A stretch of DNA of 64,000 nucleotides from Methanobrevibacter boviskoreani JH1 (GTDB lineage: Archaea; Methanobacteriota; Methanobacteria; Methanobacteriales; Methanobacteriaceae), in the NCBI RefSeq assembly GCF_000320505.1, contig NZ_BAGX02000016.1, forward strand, positions 43,382 to 107,381. The letters are read 5' to 3'. Each line of letters opens with the position of its first letter. Position 1 is the stretch's first letter. A program made the position numbers and the translations under genes. Shown in pieces: positions 31,501 through 39,328 of this stretch. Under the pieces are notes generated by a model. The model was not told the origin of the DNA. It saw nothing but the letters and a program-made list of their open reading frames with translations, and did no database searches.

Positions 31501-33861
31501 AATCAGATATTAGACTTAAGAATAAGCAATAGAAGTACAAAGATATTAATTGATGATAATGTAGTTTATGGAGATAAACAAATAATCAATATAAGCTTAA
31601 TCAACATTAACGGTTATAAAATAGCTAATCAAACATTATTTGTAAGCTTCATTAATTCTACAGGAGAAAATCAAGGAACATACAGACTTGATTGTAATGA
31701 TACAGGTTCAGCAAATCTGGAATTAAATTTCAAACCAGATCTTTATCAAGTAATAGTAAGATATGACGGTGACAATTACTTTAAATCCAGTAATGCTACA
31801 GCATCATTACGTATATTAATATCCTCCACAAATCTTATTGGATATAATCAAATTTATTATGGAAAAAACAATGACTTTTATGTTATATTAAAGGATTCAT
31901 TTAATAATCCATTAATGAATAAAAAGATTTACTTTGATGTAAATGATGGTAAGAACCATTATGCCTTTAGTACCAATACAGATCCAAGTGGAAGGGCAGA
32001 TATCCAATTATCAATTGAACCTGGAAAATATGAAATTACAAGTTCATTTAAAGGAGATAGCTGGTATACTGCATCAGGCATAACTCTTAATGTTACAATT
32101 TATGCAACTAATACAAAAATAATAGCAACAGACAAAATATTATATGGTTATGGAGACATTTACTCCTTTAAACTTTTAGATAATGAAAATAATCCAATTA
32201 AAGGAGAAAGTGTAGAATTAACTATCAAACAAGGAAATATAAGTCAAAGCTTTAAACTTATTACAAATGATGAAGCTAATGCAGAAATAGCTATTAACCT
32301 TTTACCAGGAGTTTATAATATTACTGCCTCATATAAAGGTAGCCAAAGTTATAGTCCTACAAAGGTAAACGCTAAGATAACTGTAGAGAAAGTAATAAGT
32401 AGAATTAACTCTGATCTAAATATTAACCTTACTAAAACAGATGGTTTAATCCAGATAAAACTTATTGATCTATACATGAGAGCAATAACTAATCAAACTG
32501 TAAGTATTACTATTTACATGGAAAACCAGAATTATACAATAAACACCACAACTGACGAAGAGGGAATAGGATACATTAAGACCAAATTAAATCCTGGTGA
32601 CTATCAAGGTATGATAAGTTATTTAGGAAATAATTGGTATTATCCAACAGTTAATGGTATATCATTAACAAAAGATTTAGAAAGTAACAAAACAAGCAAC
32701 ATTAAATTAAATGGAACTGACTTTAAACAGTATTATGGTGAAAATAAATACTTTAACATTAGTCTTATTGACCCTAATGCTAAAACATTAAATGGTAAGA
32801 ACATAGTTGTAAGTATTATAGGTAAATCCAGTTATAAAACATATAATTTAACAACCGACATAGACGGTATTGTAAGACTAAAAATAGAGTTAGAACCAGG
32901 AAACTACAATATCACATACAAATATGATAACATATACTATGGAATACATGAAACTGGTAAAAATTCAATTACAATACTTAAAACCCCAACAAGAATTATC
33001 GGAGAAAACATTACAATCAAATACAATAGTGGAGAACTCTATGAAATTACCTTAAAAGACATTAACAATAACCTACTTAAAAACAAGAGAATCACAGTAA
33101 ACCTCGATTCTGTATATGGAAACAAGAAATACAACCTAACAACCGATAGTTATGGAATAGCTAGACTAAAAACAAATCTCAATATTGGTGAATACTACAT
33201 TACAATGAGATATACCGGGGACAACAGATATTTCAATAGTACTAATACTAGTAAATTAATAATTAAAAAACCATCAAGTAAGATTTCAACTAGAATAATA
33301 TCTACAGATATGAAACAGGAATTCGTCTACTACAGAAATGGTGAAAGAGGAGGATACTTTAAGGTAATACTAAAAGATAAAAATGGAAAAATTTTAAAGA
33401 ACAAGAAGGTCCAATTCCTCATCAACAACAAGAAATACATTAAGACAACTGACAGTAAAGGAGTTGCAAAACTTCAAATAAATCTTGAAAAGATTGGAAC
33501 ATATACCATTTCAATCGGATTTTTAAGTGATAGCAAATATGATGCAAGCTTTGCTAGATCTAAAATTACCATAACTAAAAAGAGTACAAAGATATCAACA
33601 AATACCAATACATACAAATTAAAAACAAAATCCAAATATATAACAGTAACACTAAAAGATAAAAAAGGTAAAGTCATTAAAGGTAAGAAATTGAAATTTA
33701 CCATTAATGGAAAAACCTATACAGCAACAACTGATAAAAAAGGAGTGGCTAAAATTAAAGTTACTTTAAATCAAAAGAAAACTTACAAATACTCAGTAAT
33801 CTTTTCCGGAGATGGCAAATACTATAAAACCACAGGCAGTAGTAAGATAAAAGTTATTTAA
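28591..33861 (+). CDS. Giant adhesin-like surface protein (two beta-helices, eight Ig-like repeats)
   Basis: About 1756 aa from the proposed ATT start. The reading frame before the first ATG (28699) encodes a perfect signal peptide (RYSILLCIIFIITLSISGISA) preceded by GGGGATGTGAATT, but holds no ATG, GTG or TTG after the TGA at 28585. Two beta-helix modules open with YVSLNGSDTSGDGS and YVSTTGHDGTGDGS motifs. The NNWWQIN and NWWGSNQGP caps follow. About eight Ig-like repeats of ~95 aa fill the C-terminal half, ending with the YYRNGERGGYF repeat and a Lys-rich final repeat, both shared with the protein at 17120-22492. There is no membrane helix. It lies 75 bases after the preceding gene and is probably cotranscribed. 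Confidence 0.87.
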   Translation: MTLKARYSILLCIIFIITLSISGISAVNNNDNSSNYMEPHNSTTLETNNTSILSNESTNHTRLDENNIAYVSLNGSDTSGDGSNNNPYQSLDYAINHVGNNSTIYLFDGSYNINGLTIDKDLTIKSINGNVVINGSGKFIFNVKENSNLLLESVNIIDGHGDANTESSFYNRGNLTIIKCTLTNNTGFVSGISNYGTLTIKDSTLDLNKGENYEDIVNYGNLYANNSNIYRNTIYNFGNIDLNYCNIQYGLISNTTEGGKPSNLRMNNTILIRDSYSYFEILNSNGIVENSKIYGSESLYRIYFYNSNITISSSLFESIISLNGLNNLTISYSLLYKVYSDKPENEKFVDISNNWWQINEIPEKDILNSFKPKTWIIANFTSETPLNKGENNTLMVTLHLTDGKNVWDIPKNIKVTDINVRFECENGKFSPNSGIIRNNIFKTKYSDNTEETVIYAIINKERLSLLIGKGYTNYSIYVSTTGHDGTGDGSKENPYETLTKAVSKALNGNTIYIDKGIYDGYYNSLMNINKNINFKAYNGPVYIETYESNYIFKVPRWARLSLEGINFYSKDKSFSNTPIISSAGTININNCTFKNILSEYVVYVSEDYFRYGNLNINNTLFSNIDGCAIYGAADLNINNSNFTGFNPYGTYYQKKTIITTNNNLVINNTLFTDSTVPAIYSGSNNAGGGNLIINHIIIENSEINNVYGNTSDNYYNKLPVISFDKYCANPIQIKNCRFIKNPGTCIKGGNCNIVNSSFISNYGDNIIINDYYNFKIYNSTFINNTNNYTGLNYNNLGTIFNGGTLDVENSTFINNSASYGGAIYNTKTTNIKYSIFINNTAKYLGNDLFNKDGMMNASSNWWGSNQGPTSDKAYRFLGDLILDNWIVMTLNIENYTGDNYTVKVSLNKLTNPEGEVFDSESSIPDSRIAYFNCTHGSLDQKIVPIINGTGYTTVYSNLKDNDAIVYVNVDNQILDLRISNRSTKILIDDNVVYGDKQIINISLININGYKIANQTLFVSFINSTGENQGTYRLDCNDTGSANLELNFKPDLYQVIVRYDGDNYFKSSNATASLRILISSTNLIGYNQIYYGKNNDFYVILKDSFNNPLMNKKIYFDVNDGKNHYAFSTNTDPSGRADIQLSIEPGKYEITSSFKGDSWYTASGITLNVTIYATNTKIIATDKILYGYGDIYSFKLLDNENNPIKGESVELTIKQGNISQSFKLITNDEANAEIAINLLPGVYNITASYKGSQSYSPTKVNAKITVEKVISRINSDLNINLTKTDGLIQIKLIDLYMRAITNQTVSITIYMENQNYTINTTTDEEGIGYIKTKLNPGDYQGMISYLGNNWYYPTVNGISLTKDLESNKTSNIKLNGTDFKQYYGENKYFNISLIDPNAKTLNGKNIVVSIIGKSSYKTYNLTTDIDGIVRLKIELEPGNYNITYKYDNIYYGIHETGKNSITILKTPTRIIGENITIKYNSGELYEITLKDINNNLLKNKRITVNLDSVYGNKKYNLTTDSYGIARLKTNLNIGEYYITMRYTGDNRYFNSTNTSKLIIKKPSSKISTRIISTDMKQEFVYYRNGERGGYFKVILKDKNGKILKNKKVQFLINNKKYIKTTDSKGVAKLQINLEKIGTYTISIGFLSDSKYDASFARSKITITKKSTKISTNTNTYKLKTKSKYITVTLKDKKGKVIKGKKLKFTINGKTYTATTDKKGVAKIKVTLNQKKTYKYSVIFSGDGKYYKTTGSSKIKVI

Positions 33862-33870
33862 ATATTTTAA

Positions 33871-33903
33871 AAAGTGGTAAATTCCACTTTAATTTCTTTT
33901 TTT
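33871..33903 (+). terminator. Stem-loop plus T-run terminator
   Basis: AAAGTGG-TAAATT-CCACTTT (33871-33890) followed by aatttctttttttt. It ends the surface-protein gene pair. Confidence 0.7.
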
Positions 33904-33954
33904 TAAAAACTATTTAACCATATCCTATTAACTGAATTTTAACAATGACTAATT

Positions 33955-34473
33955 TTAATATTTTTCATAATGAACCTTAGATTCATCATATCTATCTTCA
34001 ATAGCATATTCATGTTTCGGATAACCTAAGGCTACAAGTGAAAATGGAACAATATTTAATGGAAGGTCCATAGTCTCTTTTACATATTGAACCCTTTTTG
34101 AATCAGGATATAATCCCAGCCATACACTACCAATTCCCAAATTTGTTGCCTCAAGTAAAATATTTTCTGTAGATGCAGATAGATCCTGTGCAAACCATGG
34201 CCTGGTTTTCGGAACCTTTTCCAAATTTACCATGACTAATATTAAAGTGTTGGCTCTTTTTGCACATCCGGAATATTTACTCATTTTTGACAGTTTCTCA
34301 ATATTTTCCCTATTTTTAACAACTAGAAATTCCCATCCCTGAGTATTACATGCTGAAGGAGCCTGCATAGCTGCTTTTAAAATGGTTTTAATTGAATCGT
34401 CGTCAATTTCCTCATCAGTATAATCCCTTATACTTTTCCTTTTAAAAATAACATCATAATCCATAAAAATCAT
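33955..34473 (-). CDS. Nitroreductase-family flavoprotein
   Basis: FMN-dependent oxidoreductase-like protein. Family features are RKSIRDYTDEEI near the start, the APSACNTQGWEFLVV substrate/FMN segment, and 'AGxxxENILLEATNLGIGSVWLGLYP' and 'VPFSLVALGYP' in the C-terminal half. The length of 172 is normal. Substrate is unknown. No ribosome-binding site is visible before either Met (34473 or 34464). An AAATATAT run about 25-30 bases upstream could give a leaderless or very short-leader mRNA. Its neighbours Fno and TetR suggest a redox module, but they lie beyond a 1-kb spacer. Confidence 0.88.
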   Translation of the reverse strand: MIFMDYDVIFKRKSIRDYTDEEIDDDSIKTILKAAMQAPSACNTQGWEFLVVKNRENIEKLSKMSKYSGCAKRANTLILVMVNLEKVPKTRPWFAQDLSASTENILLEATNLGIGSVWLGLYPDSKRVQYVKETMDLPLNIVPFSLVALGYPKHEYAIEDRYDESKVHYEKY

Positions 34474-34787
34474 TATAAAATATAAATCATATAGAATATA
34501 TTTTTTTCTAAAAATGAATAAGAAATTAAAAAAAATAGCTCAATCTTATTAAAAATAGGTTAAAATAAACAACATTAAAAAAATCTTTAAAACAGTTAAA
34601 AGATGTATAAAACAACTTAATAAATAATATATTAAAAATAGAAAGACAATTAAAAAAAATAGCCCATTAGATAAGAATCTAATAAGCTATTAATATTTAA
34701 CAATCATAATATTACTAAAAATTCATTAAAATAAGATTACAGTTATATTTTAAATAAACTTTAGTAATTCAACAACAGAGTACTACC

Positions 34788-35433
34788 AAGATCAAACTAA
34801 TCTTAGTTCTACAACTTTATCAAACTAAAAATAAATTAAAGAAACAATATTATGTTTCAATAACTATTTTTAATCGTCAACTACATTTTTCACTTCTGAA
34901 TATTAAAATATTCAAGTCATCTGTCAGTTTCAACTAAAACTACAAGGTCCCTTTCTTGTTTACAGTAATTTTAGCTCAACAGTCAATTTCCTTCTAGAAT
35001 CTTAACAAATTCTAGTTCATCAATCAAATTCAATATTTAAATTCGTCAGTCAAAAATACAATTTAAATAAAAGCAATCTAGTATTTTTTAATTACTCCCC
35101 TGTAAAATTTTAAATCAACAGACAAAAATACAATCCGAATAAAAACATTCTAGTATTTTTTAATTACTCCCCTGTAAAATTTTAAATCAACAGACAAAAA
35201 TACAATCCGAATAAAAACATTCTAGTATTTTTTAATTACTCTCCTTTAAATTTTTTAATCAACGTCAAGTACTTAATATAAATTTTCCTAGTAGATTTTA
35301 ATTACCTTCTTTTAAATTTATAATTCAACTATCCAATACTAAAAAGTATTTCCTTGATTATAAACTCACTAGTAGATTTTAATTACCTTCTTTGTGTTTT
35401 TAGCTCATCAAACATATCTAGAACAAAGTCTAG
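34788..35433. repeat. Array of about eleven stem-loop units
   Basis: Inverted repeats at 34788-34804, 34841-34858, 34897-34914, 34942-34959, 34994-35015, 35052-35088, 35124-35160, 35196-35232, 35267-35274, 35335-35350 and 35418-35433. Stem sequences differ, yet pairing is kept. Linkers share a TCAAC-AGTC-like element on the + strand (GACTGTTGA on the minus strand) and, in units starting at 35078, 35150, 35222, 35288 and 35369, a 42-bp core (CTAGTA...TTTTAATTAC..). It is not CRISPR: repeats are not identical and spacers are short and related. Confidence 0.7.
35078..35263. repeat. 72-bp tandem repeat within the stem-loop array
   Basis: Two identical 72-bp units (35078-35149, 35150-35221) and a third, diverging partial unit. 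Each contains the 8-bp stem AAAAATAC/GTATTTTT with a loop of about 21 bases. A diverged unit precedes the first. Confidence 0.9.
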
Positions 35434-35477
35434 TTTCTTGATTTTATAAATTTAAAACAAATATATAGCATTCAAAT

Positions 35478-36161
35478 TTAATCATCTAAATTTGGAATCC
35501 CAGTTATTCTAAATCCACCATATTTAGATTTATATTTTATATTCAATCCAATAAGTAATGGAGTAACTGCCTCAATTAATTGTGATTTTTCTAATGCACC
35601 TGCATCAATAACCCTTATTCCAGGTATTTTACCAATTAATTCTGAAGCAATATCTTTTGCTTCCTGATCATCACCTGCAATTATACAATCACAATCAATA
35701 GGTTCAGTAATATTTAAAAGTAAACTATTACTAATATTATTAAAAGCTGCAACAACTTTTACATCTTCACCATCTAAAAGTGAAGCAGTTCTTTCAGCTG
35801 CAGATCCTTCGGGAAGTTTTAACAACCTTGAAACTTTTCCACCAATCGCAGTTTCAAGAGGCACGGTAGCATCAAGAATAATTTTTCCTTTTACATACGG
35901 TTTAATTGTTTTAAGTGTAGCACTTTGAGCTTGCAAAGGAACAGTAATTATCAAGATATCACCATTGTTTGCTGCATCTTCATTAGCCATTCCTTTAATG
36001 TCAACATCATAATCTTTTAATTCTTCAATTGTTTCTTTTACAATGTTTACGGCTTTTTCTTCTTTACGGGATCCTACAATAACAGATTCACCAGCAATAG
36101 CTAATCTTTTTGCAATACCTAAACCTTGAGGTCCAGTTCCACCAATTACACTAATCACCAA
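35478..36161 (-). CDS. npdG: F420H2:NADP oxidoreductase
   Basis: Fno-type enzyme transferring hydride between F420H2 and NADP+, supplying NADPH for biosynthesis in methanogens. The N-terminal Rossmann motif is GGTGPQGLG (7-15), followed by VIVGSRKEEKA, a basic loop fitting NADP; later elements are VPLQAQ, KIILDATVPLE and FNNISN. The length of 227 is normal. The start is TTG at 36161, 8 bases after GGGAGGT; the GTG one codon later is possible. No ATG is available in frame. Two nested inverted repeats lie 25-60 bp upstream. It is divergent from the TetR gene. Confidence 0.93.
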   Translation of the reverse strand: MVISVIGGTGPQGLGIAKRLAIAGESVIVGSRKEEKAVNIVKETIEELKDYDVDIKGMANEDAANNGDILIITVPLQAQSATLKTIKPYVKGKIILDATVPLETAIGGKVSRLLKLPEGSAAERTASLLDGEDVKVVAAFNNISNSLLLNITEPIDCDCIIAGDDQEAKDIASELIGKIPGIRVIDAGALEKSQLIEAVTPLLIGLNIKYKSKYGGFRITGIPNLDD

Positions 36162-36187
36162 AGATTTATACCTCCCATATTTTTTTT

Positions 36188-36219
36188 GAGTAAAAAAATT
36201 TTTTTACATCTTTTTACTC
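36188..36219. promoter_or_regulatory. Nested palindromes upstream of npdG
   Basis: GTAAAAAAATTTTTTTAC (36190-36207) is a perfect 18-bp palindrome, overlapping a 9-bp inverted repeat GAGTAAAAA/TTTTTACTC (36188-36196 and 36211-36219). It lies in the presumed 5' leader/promoter of npdG, opposite a divergent TetR gene, so it is a plausible operator or leader hairpin. This is inference from sequence only. Confidence 0.45.
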
Positions 36220-36598
36220 ATCTACTCTATATTATATGAATAACTTATATTTTAAGTTTTCTATATGATTTCCTTCAGTAATTTATTAAAAAATTAATGA
36301 AAAATTAGTCATTTTCAGTTAAAATATATACAAAATTAAAATTATTTCAAAAATTTTATATTTTAATTAAAAATAATATACAAACAAGCAATTAAGAAAT
36401 ATACCAATATCCTATACAATGATTCTGCTCATTAGTCTCTTAGATAGTCAATCTAGAAAATATTAATTACATCTTTTTCTAAAAAAAAGTTACATTAAAA
36501 AGATACATTTATATTATAATATTATTAAAAGTATCAAATAGGAATTTTATACAATATTAAAAAATGTTTAAAGCTATTTTTTTTAAGGAATAATTTTT
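36220..36598. other. Divergent promoter region of npdG and the TetR gene
   Basis: AT-rich. 'atttatattataatatt' near 36508-36525 is the best TATA candidate for the TetR-type gene. Nothing coding is seen apart from a 4-codon leader ORF at 36599. Confidence 0.35.
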
Positions 36599-36614
36599 AT
36601 GGCAGAAAGTTAAC

Positions 36615-37214
36615 ATGAAAAGGAAGAAAAAAATTGATGCGAGAAAGGAAAACACATATCACCAACTTAAGGAAAGTCTTTTCTTACTTCTAGAAGAAAA
36701 AACATTAGAAGAGATTAAAGTTATTGATATATGTGAAAAGGCCGGCATTCACAGAAGTACCTTCTATTATCATTTTAATGATAAATTGGAACTTCTTAAG
36801 GAATGCCTTAAAGAAACCGTAGATGAACTATACAAAGATGTAGAACTAAAAAATCAAGATAACCTATATGACTATTATGATATTTTGATTGATACCTATC
36901 TGGACCATGTTGAAAAACATGAACAATTCTACTCAAAGATATTGAACCTAAAAAATAAAAGCATTTCCAGTTTTATATTATATGAGATAATCTCAGAAGA
37001 AATCTATGACAATCTTGAAGAAATAGAATCAGAGGGAGTTAAATTTACAATTCCTATAAAAATAATTAGCGATTTCTTTTCCGGAGGCATACTAAAAGTA
37101 ACCGATGGGTATCTCAATAATAAAGAGGAATACGATAGAAATAAATTCTCCGAGGATTTAAAACTACTACTATATCATCCATATATAGTTGACGGTGGTA
37201 CCGAAATATTTTAA
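36615..37214 (+). CDS. TetR/AcrR-family transcriptional regulator
   Basis: N-terminal HTH (about residues 12-58), including 'ICEKAGIHRSTFYYHFNDK', the standard TetR recognition helix and FYYHF tail. The C-terminal 140 residues are a helical ligand/dimer domain resembling the TetR_C_7 type. The length of 199 is typical. It is divergent from npdG, whose promoter carries palindromes, so it may repress it and/or itself; the inducer is unknown. A 4-codon ORF (ATG GCA GAA AGT TAA, 36599-36613) with its own AAGGA site ends one base before this ATG. The gene's own ribosome-binding site (GGCAGAAAG) is weak. Confidence 0.88.
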   Translation: MKRKKKIDARKENTYHQLKESLFLLLEEKTLEEIKVIDICEKAGIHRSTFYYHFNDKLELLKECLKETVDELYKDVELKNQDNLYDYYDILIDTYLDHVEKHEQFYSKILNLKNKSISSFILYEIISEEIYDNLEEIESEGVKFTIPIKIISDFFSGGILKVTDGYLNNKEEYDRNKFSEDLKLLLYHPYIVDGGTEIF

Positions 37215-37699
37215 AATAGAAAGGTTATTTTAATATATTAGGGTGGTTCAAATTTAAAATAATCTTTTAAACAAATATAAATCAGATAATGAATATTTTA
37301 ATTAGATCAATGCTCATTTTAGAAATTAATATAATAGTTACTCTATTTTTAAAACACTTAAACAATAATTTATATTCTAAATTGAATTTACCACAAACTA
37401 ATTTTAATAGAAAATTCCAAAAGAATAATTTAATATTATCAACTAAATTTTAAACTATTAACTTCGGAATATAATTATAATTCAAATTTATTAAAACAAT
37501 CATTAATTTTAATAAAACCTCAAATCATCCACTTGTAATCTAATCTAATTATTAAAAAACCGTCTCAATCTAAAAATGAGATATTTATGAAAATTAGGAA
37601 ATAATAACTTTAAAAATAATTATTTAGATATTTATATTATAAAAGATAAAAATTAAAGTTAGATATAAACTATTTTTAAAAAATTTATTTGTGGTTTGA
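37215..37699. other. Gene-free spacer before cca
   Basis: AT-rich, no gene seen. A weak TCTCA...TGAGA hairpin lies near 37563-37583, and TATA-like runs near 37628-37640 fit the cca promoter. Confidence 0.4.
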
Positions 37700-39085
37700 A
37701 TGGATTATAGAGGAATTTTAGATATTATAAAACCAGATACAGATGAGATAAATCAGATAGAAAAGATTTCATCTAAATTAATAAAAAGCATTAATAAAAT
37801 TTGCAGAGAGGAAAATCTTAATGCCGAGGCAGTTCAGGTTGGATCAGTTGCTAAAAAAACCTTTCTAAAAGGTAAATCAGATATTGATATCTTTATTTCC
37901 TTTCCATTGAGCACAGATATGAATGTTTTAAAAGAAAAAGGTCTTGAAATAGCTTATAAAATTAATGAGGAATACAATGGAGAGTGCGATGAACACTATG
38001 CATCACATCCATACTTAACCTGCATAATTGAAGGATATGAAATAGACTTTGTTCCCTGTTATAAAATCGATGATGCCAAAGACATGAAATCTGCAGTTGA
38101 TAGAACCATATTACATACCAGATACATTAAATCCCATATTAAGGAGGAACAGATTGATGAGATATTACTTCTTAAAAGATTTATGGACTGTGTAGGAGTT
38201 TACGGATCTGAATTTAAAGTAGGTGGATTTGCAGGATACTTATGTGAAATCTTGATTCTTAAATATGGTAACTTTGAAAACCTAATAGATGAGGTTTCAA
38301 ACTGGAGATATGGAACCGTAATTGATTTAGAAGAATATGGAACATCAGACCTATTTAATGATCCTTTAATAGCTATAGATCCAACAGATAAAAATCGTAA
38401 TGTAGGTGCGGCTTTAAGATCCGATAAAATGGAAGAGTTCATTAATGCCTGCCGTAATTTTAGAATAAGTGAAAACAAGTTAGATTTCTTCTATCCCCTT
38501 AAAAAGGAAAACATTAGTAGAGAATCCATTTTAAAAGACTTTAACGATATTGGTGGAAAAACATATATTGTCGAATTTGAAATTCCGGAAGTTCCTGCAG
38601 ATACATTATATCCCCAACTTAGAAAAACTGAGGAGTCTTTAAGTGAAAAACTTGAAGAGGAGGACTTTAAGGTATTTAAAAGTGGTTACTGGACCAATGA
38701 GAAAGACAAAGGAGTTTTAATATTTAACATGGAAGTATATAAACTCAACAATATTAAAATCCATTATGGACCTAAAATATGGGTAAGACAAGCTTGTGAA
38801 AACTTTAAAAAAGCTAATGGACCAGATTGTTATTGTTTAAATGAATTTTTAGTAGTTAATAAGGAAAGAGAATTTAAGAACGCAACCGACTATATAGAAT
38901 ACATATTCAAAAGGGAGAATATTTCACATATTAAAATAGGTAAGAATCTTAAAGAAACTGCAATTAAAACATTTAAGATATATTTACTTGAAAACTATTT
39001 AAAAACATTAAACAAAGAAGATTCAAATGGTTTTTTAGATTATCTAGATGATTTTCTACATCCAAGCCAACATACAAGAAGATAA
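37700..39085 (+). CDS. cca: Archaeal CCA-adding enzyme
   Basis: Class I tRNA nucleotidyltransferase that adds or repairs the 3'-CCA of tRNAs. The catalytic motif is VGSVAKKTFLKGKSDIDIF (48-65), with metal-binding Asp61 and Asp63 and the third carboxylate Asp116 in EIDFVPCY. Next comes the archaeal tRNA-recognition part ('GGFAGYLCEILILKYGNFENLI', 'FYPLKKENI', 'HYGPKIWV'). The length of 461 fits the family. It converges on priS. In relatives cca is next to thpR; here about 21 kb lies between. Confidence 0.96.
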   Translation: MDYRGILDIIKPDTDEINQIEKISSKLIKSINKICREENLNAEAVQVGSVAKKTFLKGKSDIDIFISFPLSTDMNVLKEKGLEIAYKINEEYNGECDEHYASHPYLTCIIEGYEIDFVPCYKIDDAKDMKSAVDRTILHTRYIKSHIKEEQIDEILLLKRFMDCVGVYGSEFKVGGFAGYLCEILILKYGNFENLIDEVSNWRYGTVIDLEEYGTSDLFNDPLIAIDPTDKNRNVGAALRSDKMEEFINACRNFRISENKLDFFYPLKKENISRESILKDFNDIGGKTYIVEFEIPEVPADTLYPQLRKTEESLSEKLEEEDFKVFKSGYWTNEKDKGVLIFNMEVYKLNNIKIHYGPKIWVRQACENFKKANGPDCYCLNEFLVVNKEREFKNATDYIEYIFKRENISHIKIGKNLKETAIKTFKIYLLENYLKTLNKEDSNGFLDYLDDFLHPSQHTRR

Positions 39086-39328
39086 ATAAAATTATTTTCT
39101 TAATTCAAAAATTAAAATAAAACATTAATTTTTTTTAATCAGGATTATTTACTTTAAGACTTAATTTAAAAAAAAGAATAAATAAAAATAAAAATAAAAA
39201 GTACTAATCTAAATAAAAAATACTACCTAAACGAGATTTATCTAAAAACTAAAATAATAATATTTTTAGATTCAGAAAATTATCTAAATAAATTTCCTTT
39301 AAAAAAAACATTATTTTTAAATATTAAG

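Larger units (their letters stand above)
34474..35477. other. One-kilobase gene-free region containing a stem-loop array
   Basis: No coding region is supported. 34474-34740 is ordinary AT-rich sequence. 34740-35440 holds at least eleven short inverted repeats at roughly 35-80 bp spacing, of which three are parts of a 72-bp tandem repeat. It lies downstream of the npdG stop codon on the minus strand. See the repeat entries and findings. Confidence 0.7.

Noticed and set aside
34788..35433. CRISPR array
   Set aside because: Repeats are related but not identical, spacers are not unique 30-40 bp sequences, and no cas gene is near. Identical 72-bp units are whole-unit tandem copies.
37246..37262. 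tRNA T-arm-like GGTTCAAATTT
   Set aside because: No cloverleaf can be built around it, and no GC-rich island marks a tRNA anywhere in the window.
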